From Bacteroidales bacterium (GTDB lineage: Bacteria; Bacteroidota; Bacteroidia; Bacteroidales; UBA932): a stretch of 64,000 nucleotides of DNA. Within the stretch, counting starts at the first letter, position 1. Every line of letters begins with the position of its first letter. The notes beneath the pieces were generated by a model that did not search any database, was not told where the DNA came from, and saw only the letters and a program-made list of their open reading frames with translations. Both the position numbers and the translations under genes were made by a program. The stretch lies in contig JAMPAT010000009.1 of NCBI GenBank assembly GCA_023667095.1, positions 19,317-83,316 of the forward strand. The letters run 5' to 3'. Shown in pieces: positions 27,163 to 36,032 of this stretch.

Positions 27163-29829
27163 ATGAATAAAATACCTTATATCCTGTTTCTTGTGTTGTC
27201 TGTCCTGGCACTGATGCCTGCCATGTCATATGGACAGAATATACCGTCCCTTCCTCAGGACCCTAACATCGTAAAGGGTACCTTGCCTGACGGAATCTCA
27301 TATTATCTTGTCACAAACAAGACTGAAAAGGGCCTTGTGGATTTTGCACTGGTACAGAAGCGTGTTCCTGCCGATACGCTTGATGATGCTGTGGACCGTG
27401 TAAGGACTTCCCTTGGCCAGATCCCGAGATTCGGCAGATGGGGAGCACGCGACTTTATTGTCCGCAACGGTTTCCTGAAGTCAAGGAATACCCCTGCAGA
27501 CCGTTCCGGACTTGTCAATGTCCGTGAAGATGCGGCTGTGTACCGTTTTGGGACAATGCCTGCAGCAAAAGGGGAGACCGCCATCGACTCAACCCTGCTT
27601 ATGATTTTCGGGATAATCGAGAAGACAGGGGGATACGGGAGCGGAATGATGCCAACTTCCGCAAATGCGATAATCGTGTCTGGTGACATTGACAAGGATG
27701 CCATGCTGAAGAAGATGCACATGCTTTCGCTTATGCTTCCTCGGAGCATGGATTGCCCGCAGGATGAGGAGACATACAGATGGCAGCCATCTGATACCGC
27801 TTCCTGTATTGTGGTGGAGGACACGGATGCACGTTTCTCGACGGTCAAGGTTGTCTACTCTTCGCCGAGGACTCCGAAAAATATGATGGGGACAGTTCTT
27901 CCTCTTGTCTCTGAAAGGCTTGGCGATATAGTAGGCACAATCCTTAAAAAACGTATATACACTGAGATGAAAAGGAATGGCGTACCCCTCGCTTTCGTCG
28001 GGTACCGCTATTACAAGAGTGCCGAGCAGTCCGGTGATGAAAAATATGAGATAAGCATACATACGGACCGTGAGCATACAGGGCAGGCTGTCAGGATAAT
28101 GGCCGGTGTCCTGTCTGACATTGACAGCAAAGGAGTGCTTCCTAAAGAGTTCGTGGATGCAAGGGGTGAATATCTTATGGAACTGTATGGCCAGTCATTG
28201 GCTCCAGTGACACCCAACAGGATGTATGTGGACCTATGCATATCTTCGTTCCTCTATGGGACAGACCTGTCAAGGAAGGATGACCGCTTCAGGTTCTTTG
28301 TAAAGGGAAAGGTCGCGGACTCGACACAGACAAGGATGTTCAACAGGTTTGCATCGGAACTTGTGGATATGGCAGCAAACATGACGCTTTCTGTAAGGTC
28401 TGATTCCCTTGAATTCGGCCCAGCGGAACTTCTGGAGATATTCAATGAAGGATGGCAGGAGAGCTCCAGCGAAGACCGGTATATCTCCTATGCGGCAAAC
28501 CAGAGCGATTCTGTTGCCATGGACAATGCGGCTGCCAAGGTCAAGGCAAAGATAACGAGGAAAGAACCTGTGTCCGGCGGTACTCTGTGGCAGTTCGACA
28601 ATGGAGTGAATGTGGTCTACAAAAGGATGAGTACAGGAGGGCTGTTCTACTATACAATGGTTATCAGGGGAGGATATTCTGCGATGCCTGACATCAAGCG
28701 CGGTGAGGGGGCATTCCTTTCCGACATGCTTGAAACATATAATATATGTGGACTGAAGCCGGAGGATTTCAATTCCATATTGCTTTCCAATGGCATAACC
28801 ATGTCCAGCAAGGTCGGGCTTTCAGACATGAGGATATATGGCATGGCACCGAGGCCGAGCCTTACTCTGCTGATGAAGTCCCTTGCTGCAGTTGCCAATG
28901 AGAGAAGTATCGTACCGAAGAATTTTGACTATTACAGGGCATGCGAGACTTTGCGCCTGGAGTCAAGGAAGAATTCTGTGGCTGACCGTATTGCTGCAAT
29001 AGACAGCCTGATGTGCCCGGCATACAATTATTCTTCAGACAAGACTGCAGGTGCCCTTTATCCGGATCTCCAGGAGAGGGCGATGAAATTCTTTGATGAC
29101 CAGTTTTCGCGCGTGAATGACGGTGTGATAGTGATTGTCGGTGATATGGAGGAGAATGCGATGAAGAAATTCCTGCAGGGCCAGCTCGGGGCATTCCGTA
29201 CACAGGACCACGGTGCGGTGCGTGTCAAGCTTCCTTATCAGCCTATTTCCGGCTGGACCACATATATGGTTGACGGGAAAAAGTCAAGCGTGGATGTAGC
29301 AATGTCCTCTCCGATGCCGTACAGCGCGGAAAACTATATGCTTGCCAAGGTCACCGCACTGGCGGTGCAGGATGCCCTCAACAGGGCCTTGTGCGGGACA
29401 GGGACATCGCTCAGGGTCTCTTCGGACCTTGTCATGTATCCTCAGGAAAGGTTCAGCATGCTTGTCTCGGTAGAGAATATACCGCTTGACAGGCTTCCTG
29501 CCGGGGAGGCATACGAGAGTGCCGTGCATATATTGTACAGGATACGTGAAACGCTTTCCGAACTTTCATCAACGCCTCTGCCGCAGGACAGGCTGAACAT
29601 ATACAGGACAATGGTATCCAATGAAATATCATCATCTCAGAATGATCCTGCATATTGGCTGTCCGTTGTCACTGCAAGATATGCGGAAGGAAAGGACCTC
29701 AATACCAAGTATTCGGACAAGATAAATGCTGTCACGGCAGAAAAGGTCAAGGAAACAATCAATTCCCTGAATACGGGAAGTAAAGTAGAATATGTTATAA
29801 ACCAATGGGAAAACAATACCAGACAATAA
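27163..29829 (+). CDS. M16 (insulinase) family protein lacking the zinc motif
   Basis: An 888-residue exported protein with signal peptide (I-L-F-L-V-L-S-V-L...S-Y-G-Q). The overall plan is that of a long M16 protein: N-terminal half with P-D-G-I-S-Y-Y-L-V, then a second half starting L-W-Q-F-D-N-G-V-N-V-V-Y-K with I-V-G-D-M-E near residue 660. The region where active members have H-x-x-E-H is different (an F-G-R-W-G-A-R-D-F stretch), and I see no H-x-x-E-H or H-x-x-D-H elsewhere, so it is probably non-catalytic, perhaps a partner of an active M16 subunit. The ATG at 27163 is preferred to the GTG 6 bp upstream. It overlaps the next gene by 25 bp. Confidence 0.75.
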   Translation: MNKIPYILFLVLSVLALMPAMSYGQNIPSLPQDPNIVKGTLPDGISYYLVTNKTEKGLVDFALVQKRVPADTLDDAVDRVRTSLGQIPRFGRWGARDFIVRNGFLKSRNTPADRSGLVNVREDAAVYRFGTMPAAKGETAIDSTLLMIFGIIEKTGGYGSGMMPTSANAIIVSGDIDKDAMLKKMHMLSLMLPRSMDCPQDEETYRWQPSDTASCIVVEDTDARFSTVKVVYSSPRTPKNMMGTVLPLVSERLGDIVGTILKKRIYTEMKRNGVPLAFVGYRYYKSAEQSGDEKYEISIHTDREHTGQAVRIMAGVLSDIDSKGVLPKEFVDARGEYLMELYGQSLAPVTPNRMYVDLCISSFLYGTDLSRKDDRFRFFVKGKVADSTQTRMFNRFASELVDMAANMTLSVRSDSLEFGPAELLEIFNEGWQESSSEDRYISYAANQSDSVAMDNAAAKVKAKITRKEPVSGGTLWQFDNGVNVVYKRMSTGGLFYYTMVIRGGYSAMPDIKRGEGAFLSDMLETYNICGLKPEDFNSILLSNGITMSSKVGLSDMRIYGMAPRPSLTLLMKSLAAVANERSIVPKNFDYYRACETLRLESRKNSVADRIAAIDSLMCPAYNYSSDKTAGALYPDLQERAMKFFDDQFSRVNDGVIVIVGDMEENAMKKFLQGQLGAFRTQDHGAVRVKLPYQPISGWTTYMVDGKKSSVDVAMSSPMPYSAENYMLAKVTALAVQDALNRALCGTGTSLRVSSDLVMYPQERFSMLVSVENIPLDRLPAGEAYESAVHILYRIRETLSELSSTPLPQDRLNIYRTMVSNEISSSQNDPAYWLSVVTARYAEGKDLNTKYSDKINAVTAEKVKETINSLNTGSKVEYVINQWENNTRQ

Positions 29830-30398
29830 TTGAGATAGGCGACTGCCTTGTCTCTTCGGAAATATTGACAGAATATTTTGCCTGTGACTACCAGAAATGC
29901 AAGGGATGCTGCTGCATAATCGGTGATTCGGGTGCTCCTCTTGAAGAGCAGGAGCCGGAGGCAATTGAGAAAAACTATCATATATTCTCGCCACTGATGC
30001 GTGAACAGGGGAAGAAGGCCGTCGGGGACAAAGGCTTCTTTGAGATAGACATTGACGGTGACATGGTCACTCCTCTCGTTCCAGGAAGCGAGGAATGTGC
30101 ATATACATGCTTTGACGAGGCAGGAAACTGCTTCTGCTCAATGGAACGCTGCTGGTTCAAGGGAGAAGGTGATTTCCGCAAACCGATCTCTTGCTGGCTC
30201 TATCCTATAAGGGTATCAGTCCTAAGCAACGGGATGCGTGCCCTGAACCTGCACCGCTGGGAAATCTGCAAGGATGCCTTTGCCAAGGGACGTAAAGAAA
30301 AGGTCCGCGTATTTGAATTTCTACGCGAACCTATTGAACGTTATTTCGGTGAAGAATTCTACCAGGCCCTTGCCGAGACTGCAAGGCATTTTGAGTAG
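29805..30398 (+). CDS. DUF3109 family cysteine-cluster protein
   Basis: A 197-residue cytosolic protein with a dense Cys pattern: C-D-Y-Q-K-C-K-G-C-C-C near residue 30 and C-A-Y-T-C...C-F-C...C-W around 105-125, plus a late S-C-W-L-Y-P. This is the DUF3109/YkgJ-like arrangement thought to bind zinc or an iron-sulphur cluster; the function is unknown. It begins inside the end of the M16-like gene in another frame, so translation is probably coupled, and it overlaps the end of the GH84 gene on the other strand by 40 bp. Confidence 0.8.
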   Translation: MGKQYQTIIEIGDCLVSSEILTEYFACDYQKCKGCCCIIGDSGAPLEEQEPEAIEKNYHIFSPLMREQGKKAVGDKGFFEIDIDGDMVTPLVPGSEECAYTCFDEAGNCFCSMERCWFKGEGDFRKPISCWLYPIRVSVLSNGMRALNLHRWEICKDAFAKGRKEKVRVFEFLREPIERYFGEEFYQALAETARHFE

Positions 30399-32938
30399 AC
30401 AGGCATTATCTCGAATATCACGGCATTCCCTTCAATAATGATGTGAGATGCATTCTCTTCCGTCCTGATTCTCTGGAACGGGGAGGTAACTGCTGTCTCC
30501 GAGATTGCTGTCCCGTCCGCCGACATCTGCCTGACTGATACCGTAGAGTCTTCAGGGAGTGTCCCTGTAAGCAGTATGTATTCCTTTGTGCCAGGCTTTA
30601 TCCCGAATGACAGGGTGCCGTTGCTGTGGAATGAAGTCTCCGGATTCCTGTCAAAGGCATAGGCAGCCTTGCTCATGTCTGCGGCCTCGATTTCAAATCC
30701 AAGGTCTTCGATGTGGACCGGATTCACCTCAAATGTACGGATAGATGCCCAGTTGTTCCTTTGCGAGTCAAGCCTTCTTAGCCTGATGTATCTGGCCTCT
30801 ACAGCTGAACCTGTCCAGTGGATGTCATATTGCTTTTCAAGGTCTTTGACAAGCGGCGTCCAGTCGCGCCCATCCTCTGAATATTCCAGGACAGCATGGT
30901 CAAAATAGTCGCAGTCATCTATGGAGTTGCGCCCCTGGAGGATGTTTATTTCACGTACCTCCTTTTTCTCGCCAAGGTCGGCCCCTATCCAGCTGCCCTC
31001 TTTCTGGGAGTCTCCGGAAGTGTAGTATGTCGAGTCATCATTGTCGAACATCAGCTTGCTCTGCATGGTATTGATGTTTGCGAATGAGCCTATGCCCTTG
31101 CATGATGACGGAATCTGGCCTGTCAGCCTTGAATAGAAGCCGTCCCTCATGCCGTCCATCGCATTTTCGTAGAATGGCTGGAGCTTCATTGTTCCGGATT
31201 TATGTGCTTCGTATGCCTTCCTTTCTTCCTGGGTCATGAGATTGTCAAGATATGCGTTCCAGAAGGCTGCATTGTCGCCTGATTCATATATTTTGATGAG
31301 TTCGAGGGCTTTCCTGCCCCTTGTCCCGAGCTTTCCGAATTCTGTAAGCCATGGCCTCAGCTCCTTTAGCAGTGCCTTGTTTGCGCATCCGGCTTCCATC
31401 ATTGCAGGAACATGCTCAATCTTTTTGAATTCCTCCATCAGGCTGTTGAACTGGCTGTCAGTGAAATTGTCTATCCGAAATGTTTCTGTCTCCCATGATT
31501 CGTCCCTCCTGTATCCGGTCTCAGTGTCACATGAGTGTATCGCAAATGTCCTGTATGCTCCGGCGGCATCTCCTGCAAGTTCTACAAGACCTCTCTCCCA
31601 GTTGTCTATAGGATTGTATGCTTCAATGTTCCATGTGTAGTCAGCCACTCCGTAGAGGGCAAGCCTTGATGCTTCACCATGCTCCATAGGGTTGCTGACA
31701 AACCCGCTTAGGTCATTGGATGTCAGACTTCCGTCGAGACCGTATACCGGGCCTTGCATCATGATGTGGCGTGCATAGTCAGTCACTGGATAGTTCCACC
31801 AGTAGAACGCCGGTCTCCTTATCCTTGAATTTACCCATTCGAGCGTTTCCGGGGTCAGGTCGCTGCAGACCACATCCCCAGTCCAGAATACCTTTATCGA
31901 AGGGTCAAGGGTCTTTCCGTAGATGCTCAGGCTGCCGTCAGGTGCCGGGTTTGCCCATAGTTTCGAATAGTCGGTAGGGCAGACAGTCAATGGGAAGACG
32001 TCTCCTTTTGCTTTGACGAATTCTTCGTTGAGCCTGTTCAGAAGCTCGACCTGCCTTGCAGGATTGGTCCCTTCTCCTGAAATGTCATCGAAGAATATTG
32101 CAAATGAACGCACTCCGAGAGAGTACATCATCCCGAACTTGTTGACAAGATTAGTGTAGTCCTCCTCATTCCATTTTATGTCCTGGCCAGGATGTATCGC
32201 CCATACGAATTCTACCCTGTTGCGGTTGCATGCCTCGACCAGTTCCTTTATGTCTGCAGCCTCCTTTTCCGGATATGGCAGTCTCCAGTCCGGACAACTG
32301 TGATATGGGTCGTCTTTCGGGCCATAAAGGTAGCAGTTCATCTTTGACTTGCCGTAGAAATCAATCAATGAAAGCCTTACCTCGTGTGACCATGGTGTCC
32401 CGTAGAATCCTTCCACGACACCCCTGTACGGCAGGTCCGGATAGTCGCAGATCTCAAGGCATGGCAGCTTCCCGTCCTTGCATGCCGGGCTTTCTGCAAT
32501 CTGTCTCAGTGTCTGGATTCCGTAGAATGCACCTCTTTCGTCATATCCGGTGATTGTGATGCCTTTTGTGCTGATTTTCAGCATGTATGCTCCGGATACT
32601 TCCTTGACTCCATCGGCTTTTCCCGTGCCGAAGTCTATTGTCAGCCTTACCCCTTTCCTGTCTTTTGCGAGAAATCCGAAATCATCGGCAAACCTGCCTG
32701 TCCTGTCTTTCAGCGATATCCCTGCTGCAATGTCGAGGAACTGTCCCGGAACAGTCTTTGTTTTGTGCGGGACGGGATTGATTATTAAACCGTTATGCTC
32801 CAGCTTCATTCCTGGTACAGGCGGAATCTCCTGTGATTCGGACCTCTGTGAGGAGAGGTCGAAACTTTCCTGTGCAAATGCGTTGCAGAGCAGGAGCATT
32901 CCGGCGATGGATGCTGCAAATGTTTTTACTTTTGACAT
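30359..32938 (-). CDS. GH84 beta-N-acetylglucosaminidase, exported
   Basis: An 859-residue enzyme from the ATG at 32938, which opens a signal peptide (F-A-A-S-I-A-G-M-L-L-L...A-F-A-Q). Order: GH84 N-terminal domain (about 30-165), catalytic barrel beginning Y-R-G-V-V-E-G-F-Y-G-T-P-W, the Asp pair D284-D285 in F-F-D-D-I-S-G-E-G, a helical domain, and a discoidin/CBM32-like domain (F-D-N-D-D-S-T-Y-Y-T-S-G...A-R-Y-I-R-L-R-R) near 640-760. The family removes terminal GlcNAc from glycoproteins such as mucins by substrate-assisted catalysis. A longer frame to 33040 adds 34 unlikely residues. Confidence 0.9.
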   Translation of the reverse strand: MSKVKTFAASIAGMLLLCNAFAQESFDLSSQRSESQEIPPVPGMKLEHNGLIINPVPHKTKTVPGQFLDIAAGISLKDRTGRFADDFGFLAKDRKGVRLTIDFGTGKADGVKEVSGAYMLKISTKGITITGYDERGAFYGIQTLRQIAESPACKDGKLPCLEICDYPDLPYRGVVEGFYGTPWSHEVRLSLIDFYGKSKMNCYLYGPKDDPYHSCPDWRLPYPEKEAADIKELVEACNRNRVEFVWAIHPGQDIKWNEEDYTNLVNKFGMMYSLGVRSFAIFFDDISGEGTNPARQVELLNRLNEEFVKAKGDVFPLTVCPTDYSKLWANPAPDGSLSIYGKTLDPSIKVFWTGDVVCSDLTPETLEWVNSRIRRPAFYWWNYPVTDYARHIMMQGPVYGLDGSLTSNDLSGFVSNPMEHGEASRLALYGVADYTWNIEAYNPIDNWERGLVELAGDAAGAYRTFAIHSCDTETGYRRDESWETETFRIDNFTDSQFNSLMEEFKKIEHVPAMMEAGCANKALLKELRPWLTEFGKLGTRGRKALELIKIYESGDNAAFWNAYLDNLMTQEERKAYEAHKSGTMKLQPFYENAMDGMRDGFYSRLTGQIPSSCKGIGSFANINTMQSKLMFDNDDSTYYTSGDSQKEGSWIGADLGEKKEVREINILQGRNSIDDCDYFDHAVLEYSEDGRDWTPLVKDLEKQYDIHWTGSAVEARYIRLRRLDSQRNNWASIRTFEVNPVHIEDLGFEIEAADMSKAAYAFDRNPETSFHSNGTLSFGIKPGTKEYILLTGTLPEDSTVSVRQMSADGTAISETAVTSPFQRIRTEENASHIIIEGNAVIFEIMPVYSKCLAVSARAW

Positions 32939-32981
32939 ATGGTTGAAATGTTTATGTGATTTCCTGTTATGCGGGATTCTG

Positions 32982-33452
32982 CTATTCTGGATCCTTTGGG
33001 TTGAGGTTGTATTCAAGTCCTGCTGCGATGCGGAACACATCTTTCCTCAGTCCCTCGACTGTCACCCCGCCAAGCTGTGATGTTATTGTGATCCTGTCCT
33101 CGAAGATTCTTGTAATCCTGTTCAGGATACCCCTGTGCCTGAAAGTCATGACTCCATCCTCTTCCTTTTCAAGGATGTAGCTGCGGTTTTCCATATAGCT
33201 CCGGATTCCTCCCTTTGTCTCTTCCCAGCTCCCGGGGAACATGGCCTCCCTGTTGACGAACCCGAATTTTGGATATATGGCTGCTATGGCAACAAATATC
33301 AATGCAATCTGCCATAGTGAGTCGTATCCGTTCCTGAACATTGTACTGATGTCTGCCTCGGCAGCCCCGATGAGAACAAGTATCCCGAGGATGACTGCAA
33401 GAAGCACGATAATGGAAATGTAATATTTCACCGCTCTGATAAAGTATTTCAT
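32982..33452 (-). CDS. Small membrane protein of unknown function
   Basis: A 156-residue protein with two membrane segments (about 9-30 and 45-62) and a soluble C-terminal domain of about 95 residues with basic and beta-prone stretches (I-T-R-I-F-E-D-R-I-T-I-T). The ATG at 33452 is preferred over a frame extension to 33530. The GH84 start is 43 bp downstream on the same strand, so the two may share a transcript. No family recognised. Confidence 0.6.
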   Translation of the reverse strand: MKYFIRAVKYYISIIVLLAVILGILVLIGAAEADISTMFRNGYDSLWQIALIFVAIAAIYPKFGFVNREAMFPGSWEETKGGIRSYMENRSYILEKEEDGVMTFRHRGILNRITRIFEDRITITSQLGGVTVEGLRKDVFRIAAGLEYNLNPKDPE

Positions 33453-33520
33453 GATATTGTCATTTAATAAACATACAAAGATATAAAATTCATCCTTGCC
33501 ATCTTCTGACGTGTGGAAAT

Positions 33521-33655
33521 TTATGACCAATACTTTTCTGCCATCGGGTCAATGGCATTCCATGAGAGGCGGAATGAAGGGTCGTACATCCTTGCACCGT
33601 AGTCAAGGTACGGAAGACCGGCAAATGACTGGGACTCCTTGCCGTTGAAGCGGTT
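33521..33655 (-). pseudogene. RHS core stub (oldest displaced cassette)
   Basis: About 45 codons from the end of an RHS core: F-N-G-K-E...[15 protein letters not shown], then a divergent [15 protein letters not shown] and a stop. There is no toxin domain behind it. The core version (P-S-F-R-L-S-W) differs from the active RHS gene (Y-D-T-G-R-W-F), so it came from another allele. A gene fragment, not functional. Confidence 0.7.
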
Positions 33656-33670
33656 GTCATGGAATAAAGA

Positions 33671-33856
33671 CTCAGCGTTCCAGAAAGGTCGGCTGATGTG
33701 CCAGTCTGGAACGCTGAGCATGGATACAGGCGTCTGTAATGGCTGCATCTATGGCCAGGTTGGTGTATTAGTTCACCAACCTGGAACGGGTATCGGTCTC
33801 TCAGAGCATATAATGCAGGTCAGTGGCGCAGGTTGGTAGTAACAATGACCAACCTG
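33671..33856 (-). repeat. Three successive strong hairpins in the RHS graveyard
   Basis: CTCAGCGTTCCAGA / TCTGGAACGCTGAG (33671-33718, 14 bp, followed on the minus strand by TCTTTATT), CCAGGTTGGTG / CACCAACCTGG (33755-33784, 11 bp) and CAGGTTGGT / ACCAACCTG (33829-33856, 9 bp). The last two share their core, so one is probably a copy of the other. They look like terminators left behind by lost cassettes. Confidence 0.65.
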
Positions 33857-33957
33857 GAACAGTCACATTGCTTCATGTGTTGTTCTAATCATGTCTTAAC
33901 ATCAATATGGAAATGTCATTATAAGATTACACAGTTTATATTTATTTTGGAGTGTTT

Positions 33958-34050
33958 TCATGCATACGGGCTGACGGAATAATACTTGGCATAATACTTT
34001 TTTGCAAGGGGGGTAACGGCATTCCATGAGAGGCGGAATGAAGGGTCGTA
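33958..34050 (-). pseudogene. Chimeric RHS core remnant
   Basis: About 30 codons reading [12 protein letters not shown] then a P-L-A-K-K-Y-Y segment and a second K-Y-Y-S-V-S-P-Y-A before a stop. The first part matches the 33521 stub and the last part matches the active RHS gene, with K-Y-Y duplicated at the join. It marks a recombination inside the RHS core. The spacer 33857-33957 is AT-rich and holds nothing I can identify. Confidence 0.6.
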
Positions 34051-34073
34051 CATCCCGTAACAGTTATAAAGAT

Positions 34074-34107
34074 ATGGCAGGCAAAGTCATAAAGCTTCAC
34101 CTGCCAT
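34074..34107 (-). terminator. Hairpin after the TM partner gene
   Basis: ATGGCAGG..AAG pairs with CTT..CCTGCCAT (34074-34086, 34095-34107) with two mismatches. The same ATGGCAGG / CCTGCCAT core recurs in the hairpin at 36764-36805. Confidence 0.6.
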
Positions 34108-34127
34108 GTTCATCATAAAATGCCAGC

Positions 34128-34448
34128 CTAATCCCGGAATGATATTATCTTTTTGGCAACCACCAGATATATCTGGAAACCTATGTAGATCAAAAAGACA
34201 AACAGTGCACAAAAGTAGAGAATCAGATTTATAGAAGCTGGCTTTTCGAAAAGATTGATTGTTGCCAAGACCACTGTGAGGAACTCAACTGTTCCCCACA
34301 GATTTTGCAATAGTGGAGAGGCATCTTTCCATCTCACTCTTTTAACCTTCCCAAATAAAACATGTAATAACCCTATGAAGAGCAGTATAGAAATACTCCC
34401 CGACAAGATCACAGTCCATTTCGGGCTTAAATCTGCAAAATTGTGCAT
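34128..34448 (-). CDS. Small membrane protein, candidate immunity protein
   Basis: A 106-residue protein with three hydrophobic segments (about 12-30, 50-65 and 75-97) and a basic loop K-V-K-R-V-R-W-K. It lies 62 bp after the orphan RHS tail at 34511-35386 and before a terminator hairpin, the position an immunity gene takes in polymorphic toxin loci. A membrane location would fit protection against a toxin acting on the inner membrane. No family recognised; the role is inferred from position only. Confidence 0.55.
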   Translation of the reverse strand: MHNFADLSPKWTVILSGSISILLFIGLLHVLFGKVKRVRWKDASPLLQNLWGTVEFLTVVLATINLFEKPASINLILYFCALFVFLIYIGFQIYLVVAKKIISFRD

Positions 34449-34510
34449 ACCCTGTGAAATTAAAGATAATGCTATTATGAGATCAAAGTCTAAAAAGTGT
34501 GCATACCGTT

Positions 34511-35386
34511 CTATAAGAATTTCGTATTATATTTTTTTGTATCCTTAATTATCTGCTGGGGTTCATCATTCTGCTCTTCTTTCTCCTCGTCAAGCTGTTC
34601 TTCCGGCTGGGCTGAAACTGAGTCTGGATTATCCTCATTATTCTCATCATCACCCTCTAACAGAAGCAAGCCCTCAATAATAAAAGAATTGCTTTGAGTT
34701 AAAGCTAAAAAAGTGAATAATGCAGCACGAAACTTATTATCTTTATTCCTAAAATTAGGCCCATCATTAGGGTCATAATTATCAGGATCCGGAAAATATT
34801 TCTCGATTGCGTCCTGTACATTAAGCTGTTCTTTATTCAGTTTGTCCCTGGCCTCACGGTCCTTCCTCTGCTGGTCTTTCCATCCTGACAGGTCACTAGC
34901 CTGGTTCTGGGTCAGCTTGTGTGCAGTATACGCTGCCACAGCTGCTGTTACAACCACTTCCAGGTAAGGTAATGCAGGCAGGACCCAGACAACTTTCCCG
35001 TTAGGATCCACAAAGTTAACAGGATTTCCGCAGCAGAAGGCATACGGGCTGACGGAATAATACTTTTCTGCAAGGGGGTCGGGGACAAACCAGCGTCCGG
35101 TATCGTAATCGTACATCTTTGCACCGTAGTCAATGTAAGGTATGCCGGCAAAGGTCTGGAGCTCCTTGCCGTTGTAGCGCCACAGGTTGGACTGCAGGGT
35201 CGGAGAGGAGGATGCCCAGCGCATTCCGAACGGATAGTAGTCGTCACGTTCCAGGATTTCACCGCTCTTTCCGTCAACCACGGCGCGGACACTGCCGAGA
35301 TGGTCTGTCACATGGAGATGTACATCAAGGCTGTCACTTCCTGTAGTCTTTACTTTATCTGCAAAATTCGGGTAATTATATTCCAA
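34511..35386 (-). CDS. Displaced RHS toxin-tail cassette (orphan CT)
   Basis: A 291-codon frame. Residues 1-130 are the end of the RHS core (V-T-D-H-L-G-S-V-R-A-V...Y-Y-P-F-G-M-R-W...R-W-F-V-P-D-P-L-A-E...N-P-V-N-F-V-D), nearly identical to the active gene. Residues 131-291 are a different tail: a hydrophobic stretch, a charged helix (Q-Q-R-K-D-R-E-A-R-D-K-L-N-K-E-Q), another hydrophobic stretch and an acidic end. The frame opens after a TGA with no ATG (first possible start a TTG), so it is probably not translated as it stands. A segment of core present in the active gene is missing near residue 16. It may serve as a store of alternative tails. Confidence 0.7.
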   Translation of the reverse strand: MEYNYPNFADKVKTTGSDSLDVHLHVTDHLGSVRAVVDGKSGEILERDDYYPFGMRWASSSPTLQSNLWRYNGKELQTFAGIPYIDYGAKMYDYDTGRWFVPDPLAEKYYSVSPYAFCCGNPVNFVDPNGKVVWVLPALPYLEVVVTAAVAAYTAHKLTQNQASDLSGWKDQQRKDREARDKLNKEQLNVQDAIEKYFPDPDNYDPNDGPNFRNKDNKFRAALFTFLALTQSNSFIIEGLLLLEGDDENNEDNPDSVSAQPEEQLDEEKEEQNDEPQQIIKDTKKYNTKFL

Positions 35387-35434
35387 AGAAAGGCCATGAA
35401 GTTCACATCAGGTGACTATCTTCATGGCCTTTCT
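35387..35434 (-). terminator. Hairpin between cassettes, built from RHS sequence
   Basis: Perfect 15-bp stem AGAAAGGCCATGAAG / CTTCATGGCCTTTCT (35387-35401, 35420-35434) with an 18-nt loop. One arm is RHS coding sequence (H-G-L-S-L), also found at about 38580-38594; the other arm is its inverted copy. On the minus strand it lies about 100 bp after the 35538 gene. The gap 35435-35537 has no gene. Confidence 0.7.
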
Positions 35435-35537
35435 CTGTCTACTTTCTCTTCACTAAGATACAAATGGTTGCTTAGACAGAAGATGCTCCGTAAATGAGGC
35501 TAATAAGCAATTGACGTTATTTTTCATTGAATTCACA

Positions 35538-36032
35538 TTAATCTACAATTTTATTATCCAATAGAATGATTTTGTTCAGAACATTATCAAACACATTCAA
35601 ATCTTCTTCTCTAACAAAATAGTATGCGACCCCGACATACCCGTCAAGAAAAGTGTCATACCTATAAAAAAGCCCATCACTTTTAGCTCTAATGGACGTC
35701 CCGCCATATTGATTGTTTCCATTATCATACACCTCATATACTGTCCCCGGGTGAAAATATGAAGTAAGAGGATGCCCCAAATACACCAAAATATACGAAG
35801 CCGATTGACAACTGTGAGTCACAGCAGTATACTCCCTTTTATATACATAATGTATCATCCTGTATGGCGGATCTTCCTCCTGTTTAAGATTCGGAATACT
35901 TAGTTCTATAAAACCTGTTGTGTCAATCACGACACTTCTATTTCTATACCGCAAAGTATCATAAGCCTGTCCATTCATAGACAAGAGACTGACCCATAAA
36001 AATATAATAGCAGAAATAATTTTATACATCAT
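35538..36032 (-). CDS. Exported partner of the metalloprotease-like RHS tail, candidate immunity protein
   Basis: A 164-residue protein with a signal peptide (I-I-S-A-I-I-F-L-W-V-S-L-L...G-Q-A) and a beta-rich mature part. No family recognised. Its start overlaps the stop of the toxin-tail gene at 36029 by 4 bp, the tight coupling expected for a toxin and its immunity protein. A periplasmic location suggests that the matching toxin acts in the envelope. Base composition is more AT-rich than the surrounding housekeeping genes. Confidence 0.6.
   Translation of the reverse strand: MMYKIISAIIFLWVSLLSMNGQAYDTLRYRNRSVVIDTTGFIELSIPNLKQEEDPPYRMIHYVYKREYTAVTHSCQSASYILVYLGHPLTSYFHPGTVYEVYDNGNNQYGGTSIRAKSDGLFYRYDTFLDGYVGVAYYFVREEDLNVFDNVLNKIILLDNKIVD

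Noticed and set aside
33671..33856. Integron attC sites
   Set aside because: The inverted repeats lack the GTTRRRY/RYYYAAC ends of attC and no integrase gene is present; cassette terminators explain them better.
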